This document shows, piece by piece, positions 58,745 to 64,000 of a stretch of DNA of 64,000 nucleotides. The first letter of the stretch is position 1. Each line of letters begins with the position of its first letter. The notes under the pieces are model-generated. The model was not told the origin of the DNA, ran no database searches, and saw nothing but the letters and a program-made list of their open reading frames with translations. Both the position numbers and the translations under genes were made by a program. The stretch comes from Cryptomeria japonica (lineage: Eukaryota > Streptophyta > Pinopsida > Cupressales > Cupressaceae): positions 527,041,137-527,105,136 of the forward strand of contig NC_081414.1 of the NCBI RefSeq assembly GCF_030272615.1, in the 5' to 3' direction.

Positions 58745-60346
58745 TAATGTCCCCTACTAGGTGTAGGCCTGCTTAACAATAAATAATGTATATTTAAATA
58801 TATATGACTTAATTTAACTAGGAGACAATTGCTATACTTAACTTCTAATAATAGTTCTTACTTATGTGACTACGAATCCAGTTATTATCTCAATACTACA
58901 ATATGATTATAATAAAAAAATCATAAAGTACATAAATTAAGATTTAAGACTTTCCTTATGTGAGATGAGTGGTCTCTTGTAAGGATAACCTGCACCCAAA
59001 AGGAAAAGCAAAACAACTACATGCATGTTCAATCAACATCAGTCCTAATCCATTCTAATGCAAGCAGACACAAGCTGGTATATGAGACATGAGAGGGGTT
59101 GCGTGGGTCTGCTGTCTACCAAACCCAGGGAATGGTTGCTTCTCACCTCCTTGCTAGACTTGGCGGCCCATGTTGCTTGCCCTTCAAGTCCATTACCCAT
59201 ACACACTTCACCTTGTGAGTTTTGTATAGAGAGTGCAATCTGGTTCCTTGACTCCCAGGGTCCTTATGACCACTTGTGAGCCCCTCGTCACCACTGGATT
59301 ACACCTCTATCCTTCCCCCACAAGATGCTACAACAGGATTGCATACATTTCATATGGAATGAAAATAGATAAACAATGCTACTGTATTTGCAAACAGTTT
59401 CAATCTGATATTTCTTGGCAATTTGTATAAAATACTTAATTATATGAGGCTAATTCATACACATGGATCTAATGATGATACCAAACCAAATATTATTTAT
59501 TTCTGAGTTTATGATGCTGTGAACTTATATCAAAATATTATATTATTTAGCAAATATGACCAGTGGAATTAATCAGACGTGTCCGTTAAACCTCTGCCAT
59601 TAAAGTCTGCTACATACCTTATCCTTGCTGTAGTATTCAGCAGGGTTGGATTAATTGGGTCTCACTGTTCAGTGTCAACTTTGGTACCCTAAATGCAGAC
59701 TCTCAATTCCCAATTTGACGATTTCTCTATGCTATTGATGCCGATGCAATTGGCTTAACTTCTCTTTCATAAATGACATATTTTGTTTATTCTCCTCTTT
59801 TCCGATTCTTGACATTAGGCTAAATGATCAGCTTGAGCGATCCAAATAGGATGTATATTAAAGAGATAAAGATTCGATAATTCTTCTCTCCTCCCATTCC
59901 ATGGATCCCCTTCTTTATTGCAAATCGATCTTATATAGCTTCTTAGATAAGACGAAGTGTCACCCCTCTTTGCAATGGATGTCATGTTTCATAGGGATGT
60001 GTTTCTTCTTAACGAATTGTGGCTTCATGACCTTAATTATGTGTTGTTAACTAAATTGCTGCTTTGTTGTTAGTAATTGATTGTTGTTATTTTCTTAATA
60101 TTAATTATTGCTCCTCTAAGATTAAAATTGCAGCTTTACAGGGGATAAGATTGCTGCTTAAATAAGATCATTGTTCAATAAATATTAACTCACTGTTCCT
60201 TAACTAACGCATGGGTAAAGTCTTAGATTACAGAAAATTGTGAAGTCTTAAGGCACTTTTCTTAATTCGTTTATTTACTTCTAATGTGGTAGTGAACTTT
60301 ACCATTACATCTGTTATGACATGATTGGGGACATGACATTAATCCC
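58745..60346 (-). repeat. LTR-like segment with polypurine tract, minus strand
   Basis: On the minus strand a purine-rich run (TCTAGGGGGGAT, 60356-60345) is followed by TAATGTCATGTCCCCAATC, and the segment ends CCTAGTAGGGGACATTACA at 58745. That is the order of PPT, then LTR. The ends are inverted (TGTAATGTCCCC against GGGGACATGACA). No partner LTR was identified in the window, so it is tentative. Its interior has no coding signal. Confidence 0.45.
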
Positions 60347-60367
60347 CCCTAGATCCTCCCCCTACAG

Positions 60368-62265
60368 ACTTGATGTAATGTCCCTGTTTGGGGTAACTTA
60401 GTATCATGGGACAATTGCTCAAACTTCTATACTTACAATGAATTTCAATATCTGATATGATCTTATGAATTATGCCAGTTTATGATATCCCAATCTGCAA
60501 TACGAGATATCTGCTTTTCCTGATATGTTGATGTGATTTATGCAATGAAATGTACAGTAATACTGATTGTTGTTTCTAATAAGAACTCTCAAATCATGCA
60601 ATGTTTTTATATGTATAATCGCCTATAGTGATACAGTTACTGTGTCTGAAATGTGCTGTTCTCCCTTGCAATCAATGCTGTCATCTCAAATATGAAGTTA
60701 GGCACTTGCAATCTATTTAGCCAAACAGGCCGATGTTCACAAGAGCAGATCCAATCAAGAATAAGAGATAAATGAATTTCCAAATTGATGATTGTTGAAG
60801 TGGAAGTGAATGCCTTCATATATCTTCCAAATGGAATAATATGTTACGTTGTAAAGGTCATGACTTATGTCTATTCATAATCGCCTTCTTTCCATAAACT
60901 AATCTCACCCTTCCATATGTAATTAGTCATTTCGTAACCGTATAGTTACTGAATCAAAAGACACATTGATAACGACCTTAGGAAAAATTGAGTATTTAAC
61001 TGTTTGGGATTGACATTATTTCTAAAATAAAGGCATCATTTTCCTGCATAATATTTCACTTAAGGCCAAGCCTACTAGGAACTCTTTACAATATGACAAT
61101 CTAATTTCCAGATGGAAGTTAAGGTCCAAGATACTTTTCTTAGCCATGGACTAATAACATAAGGATTACTCAAACATCTTATGCCACTTCTAGGTATAAT
61201 CTTTTAAGTTGACTACAACCCAATATATTAATAATCCCATATTATGAAAGATGGTCATCAACAAAGAATTTATTAAACTAATGCCCTACTTGAGTATGGT
61301 CATGGACATACATTCAACAAGACCAAATTCCCTATTTGAATTATTTCCTTTACAATCTTTAAGTATTTAGACTTTAGAGATAACATATAAGGGACTAATT
61401 TTGTGAGGATCAAAATTCTACTTAAGAAAATTGGCAACAGTACAACCATTGGACCAACATAACCATGGTACCCTTTCCTTAGTTCCTATGATAGTTTCCC
61501 TATTGGAGCTAATGTATTGAATAAGTTAATGACATCTTCTACTTATATAGAATCCCATCCTTTAATCTCAAGTGGGTTACCAAAAGTATCAATTTGCAAC
61601 ATTAAGGATTTGTTAAATAAGGTATGACTTATATTATTGTGCAACCATAAATTAAAGCTCCTATTAGATCTCAAACTTATCTTATGCATCATATACATTT
61701 TTATATTTAAATTTATTTTGTCAACTTTCACTTAAGTCGCATTAATATAGTCAAGTTGCTCATGTGGGTTGACTATTGATTATTCTAAACTAAGAATATT
61801 TTAAATTAAACAAGTTATTTGATTATTATGAAAAACCAAACAATCCCCCTACATTATAAGTTCATATCCACCCATACTTGTATGTGCAGAGGATTCTTAA
61901 TACCCTTATTATGCCATTATGAAAAATAGAATGAACATAATCCAACCCTTTAAGCAATAAAAGTTACTCAAATTACATAATGCAAAATAAAAGATACAGA
62001 CAAAGCAGGTAAATTTTTTCACAAATTCTTAAAGAAAGATAAAGGTAGGCGTAGGGCACAATAATAGTTTGACAAAAACCCCAATAATGTGGAACATGCA
62101 CAAGATGGGAATAATACCCCTATCTCTCACATGCACCCAAATCAAATATATCAAATTTAATTCAGTTGTGGGAGTAGACAGTGTATAATTAAATGCTATT
62201 TCAAGACAATACTAGAGAAGAAGTGTACTTAGCTCTAGGGATGATCTTGAAGAAATTCTGAAGTG
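60368..62265. other. Unassigned stretch starting with another LTR-like end
   Basis: TGTAATGTCCCTGTTTGGGG at 60370 resembles the LTR ends at 58745, 35941 and 63391. No closing end, primer site or coding domain was seen before 62265. Confidence 0.3.
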
Positions 62266-62779
62266 GGCATTGAAATCCACCCTATTGCCTTGTATGCCAT
62301 TGCTCCTTCAGCCACCTCAACCCCACGTTGCCTCTACCACTGCTTCACAAGGTGCCACAGAAAAATTCTCTCCTCTATACGCACCCCCACCTCTCCTTAT
62401 GCATCGATGGGTGTCATTAACCTATCGCATATGCTCTAAGGTTCCTCAAGCTTTATCAACAAATCCAGTTCATGCATATCCCTGCAACCATTGTAGTGCA
62501 TGAAAGCATGGTTCTTTGAGGCATTTTGCCCAACCTGAGTGTGCCTTGCCTAAACCTCTACATATTCTCCATACGTGTTGCCTCCTTTTCCGTCATTTAT
62601 ATGATATATCCTATTCGAACTCTTCTGCTCCCACTTTCGGTCTCTCTCTGCATCTAAAATTCCTTTATCCTTTATGCATTGGTGGATGTCCATACCCCTT
62701 ACTCTCTGCCAAATGTTTGCCTTCTCCTTTTAGAAGCTCTTACGTAGAGCTCACTCCCCTCTCCTCGTAGGTGGAGAGG

Positions 62780-63060
62780 ATGTTGATGACTCTGGAATTT
62801 GGCTTTACACCTGCCAATTGCATTTGCTTGAAAGTTTCTAAAGCCTTTTCAACAATGCCAATTTTTGCATATCCTACGATCATTGCATTCCATCAAACTG
62901 CATTTCTTTCAGGTATTTCGACAAACAGTTCACGCACGTTGTCTATGCTTCCACATTTTGTATGCATATCCACTAGAGCAGTTGCAACTACAACATTTGA
63001 CGAGTTCCCTTTCTTCTCACATTTTCCTCCTCCCGTGCCTTCTAAATGCCTCTGTTAGTG
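62780..63060 (-). pseudogene. PPR protein fragment
   Basis: On the minus strand the frame gives VVVATALVDMHTKCGSIDNV, RELFVEIPERNAV, a TGA stop, then WNAMIVGYAKIGIVEKALET and FKQMQLAGVKPNS. These are consecutive pentatricopeptide repeats of the plant PLS type, organelle RNA-binding proteins that act in editing and processing. The stop replaces the usual Ser of NVVSWN. Weaker similarity on either side (62270-62770 and 63070-63350) suggests a longer but scrambled copy. It is a pseudogene fragment, perhaps carried by a retroelement. Confidence 0.78.
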
Positions 63061-63390
63061 TCATTGTCTTTCATTTCTCCATCACACCATTGTCCTATAA
63101 CGCTTGCATTTTGAAAGGTTTTCTTCCTTTGAACAGCCTCTGCCATAGACATCTCTATTGCCCGCCTTTTGCATTTTCTTCTTCAAACCATATTCAAAAA
63201 CATTCTTTTAAAGAGGTCACAATCCTCTTTTCAGGCCTTGCTTGGCATGCCTTATTAATGGCACAACTCTGTCCTTCAATCCTGTGCGCCTCTTGTCATC
63301 ATCGACTGACATTGCCCATGTAAAATGGTTCTCTTTACGGGGATGTGACACTTCTGTCCAAATCCAGTCACAAAAAATAAATCTCTTTGT

Positions 63391-64000
63391 AATGTCCCCA
63401 AATTATAAATACCCAATTTTTTTCCCTAGATTACAATTTTTAATTGAACAAATTAGGGTTAGAGATACCTTTCACTTTGATTGAGACCCTGCAATCAAGT
63501 TAGGAATCATTTACAATCATAATTTGTAAAATAGATCTCTTTGATTAGAAATCAACAGATATACATTAGAATTATAGATCTAATCACAAGATTGCTTGAA
63601 TTAGTTTGAGAAGGTTCAACCATAGAAGAGCTAAGATAGGGTGACTTGATAGGGTGCCTTAGAAATCCTCTACTCTAGGCCCAAGGTTAGGACCTTATCC
63701 TCCTTGATCTCATGTGGTCCTTAACCGATGGTCCTCAACCATCACCACGAGGTGGCCTTGTGGCCCTTAACCAATGGTCCTCAACCATCTTTACGAGGCG
63801 CCATACCTAGTGAGGAATCTATAACCGTTCCCCTGAATCTTGCCCCTTCTATCCTACTTCCCATGATTGAACTTTCTTAATGCATTCATTTACCATGATA
63901 GAGAGCATGAGGAGCATTCACAATAGCGTGCCCTGGAAGTTTAACCTTTCTAAGCCCAAAGGCAGTACCCTTTGTACCCCTTTGGCTCCATGGGACTCCC
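63391..64000 (+). repeat. LTR-like 5' end running off the window
   Basis: TGTAATGTCCCCAAATTATAAATACCC starts the segment, matching other LTR starts in the window. A ~50-base tandem duplication with CTTAACC(G/A)ATGGTCCTCAACCATC lies at about 63715-63800. The end is not in the window. Confidence 0.4.

Noticed and set aside
58745-60346. Complete LTR element
   Set aside because: Only one LTR-like unit and one PPT-like run were found. The partner and target duplication are missing.

Overview
The window is nuclear DNA of a large-genome seed plant. It is AT-rich, gene-poor and packed with nested, decayed retroelements. Tat-lineage Ty3/gypsy pol, a conifer-style LINE with a tRNA-derived SINE inside it, chromovirus-like gag, copia-type LTRs primed by initiator Met-tRNA, plant mobile domain (PMD) sequence and a PPR fragment all point to a plant. 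A gymnosperm is my best guess (inference). There are no bacterial operons, CRISPR arrays or rRNA/tRNA gene clusters.

Layout. 1-10104: 3' two thirds of a Tat-like Ty3/gypsy element. It has decayed RT, RNase H, archaeal-type RNase H and integrase, then an antisense gene with its own TATA box, a short first exon, a 1.1-kb intron filled with an ATGCGCTA-type array, and a PMD exon. A polypurine tract and the 3' LTR follow. 10105-16977: a second Tat-like element (RNase H to integrase, untranslated region, LTR), into which the first appears to be nested. 16978-19640: primer-binding-site-like sequence, a repeat-containing ORF, and a LINE relic carrying a SINE. 19641-25318: the only stretch that looks partly non-TE, with a three-exon coiled-coil gene fragment at 22193-23309. 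25324-35288: a long-terminal-inverted-repeat element ('C') with a decayed coiled-coil ORF, itself interrupted by 'element A' (25843-32764). 35941-38850: a complete LTR element with only gag. 40053-42624: a complete 2.6-kb LTR element on the minus strand with no coding capacity, sitting in a copia relic. 42625-48373: repeats and a small ORF. 48374-55750: 'element B', the intact relative of A. 55756-64000: decayed LTR-like segments, minisatellites and a PPR pseudogene.

The most interesting signal is the A/B pair. These are two independent 6.9- and 7.4-kb insertions that begin TGTTGTGACC, end TCAACA, and are flanked by 5-bp duplications at CAAC(C/T). Each carries one ~1,080-1,100-codon gene of the same unrecognised family, intact in B and interrupted only by three TAG codons in A. 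Each gene has a TATA box, a leader intron ending just before the ATG, and an upstream array of hairpin- or palindrome-like motifs (12 units at ~166-bp spacing in B, ~70-bp spacing in A). A second TATA box lies 3' of the ORF. There is no second LTR and no pol. They may be solo copies of giant LTRs whose U3 carries a gene, or a separate class of mobile element. The antisense PMD gene of the first Tat element shares part of this design (own promoter, leader intron, short-motif array), so array-bearing accessory genes recur in this window.
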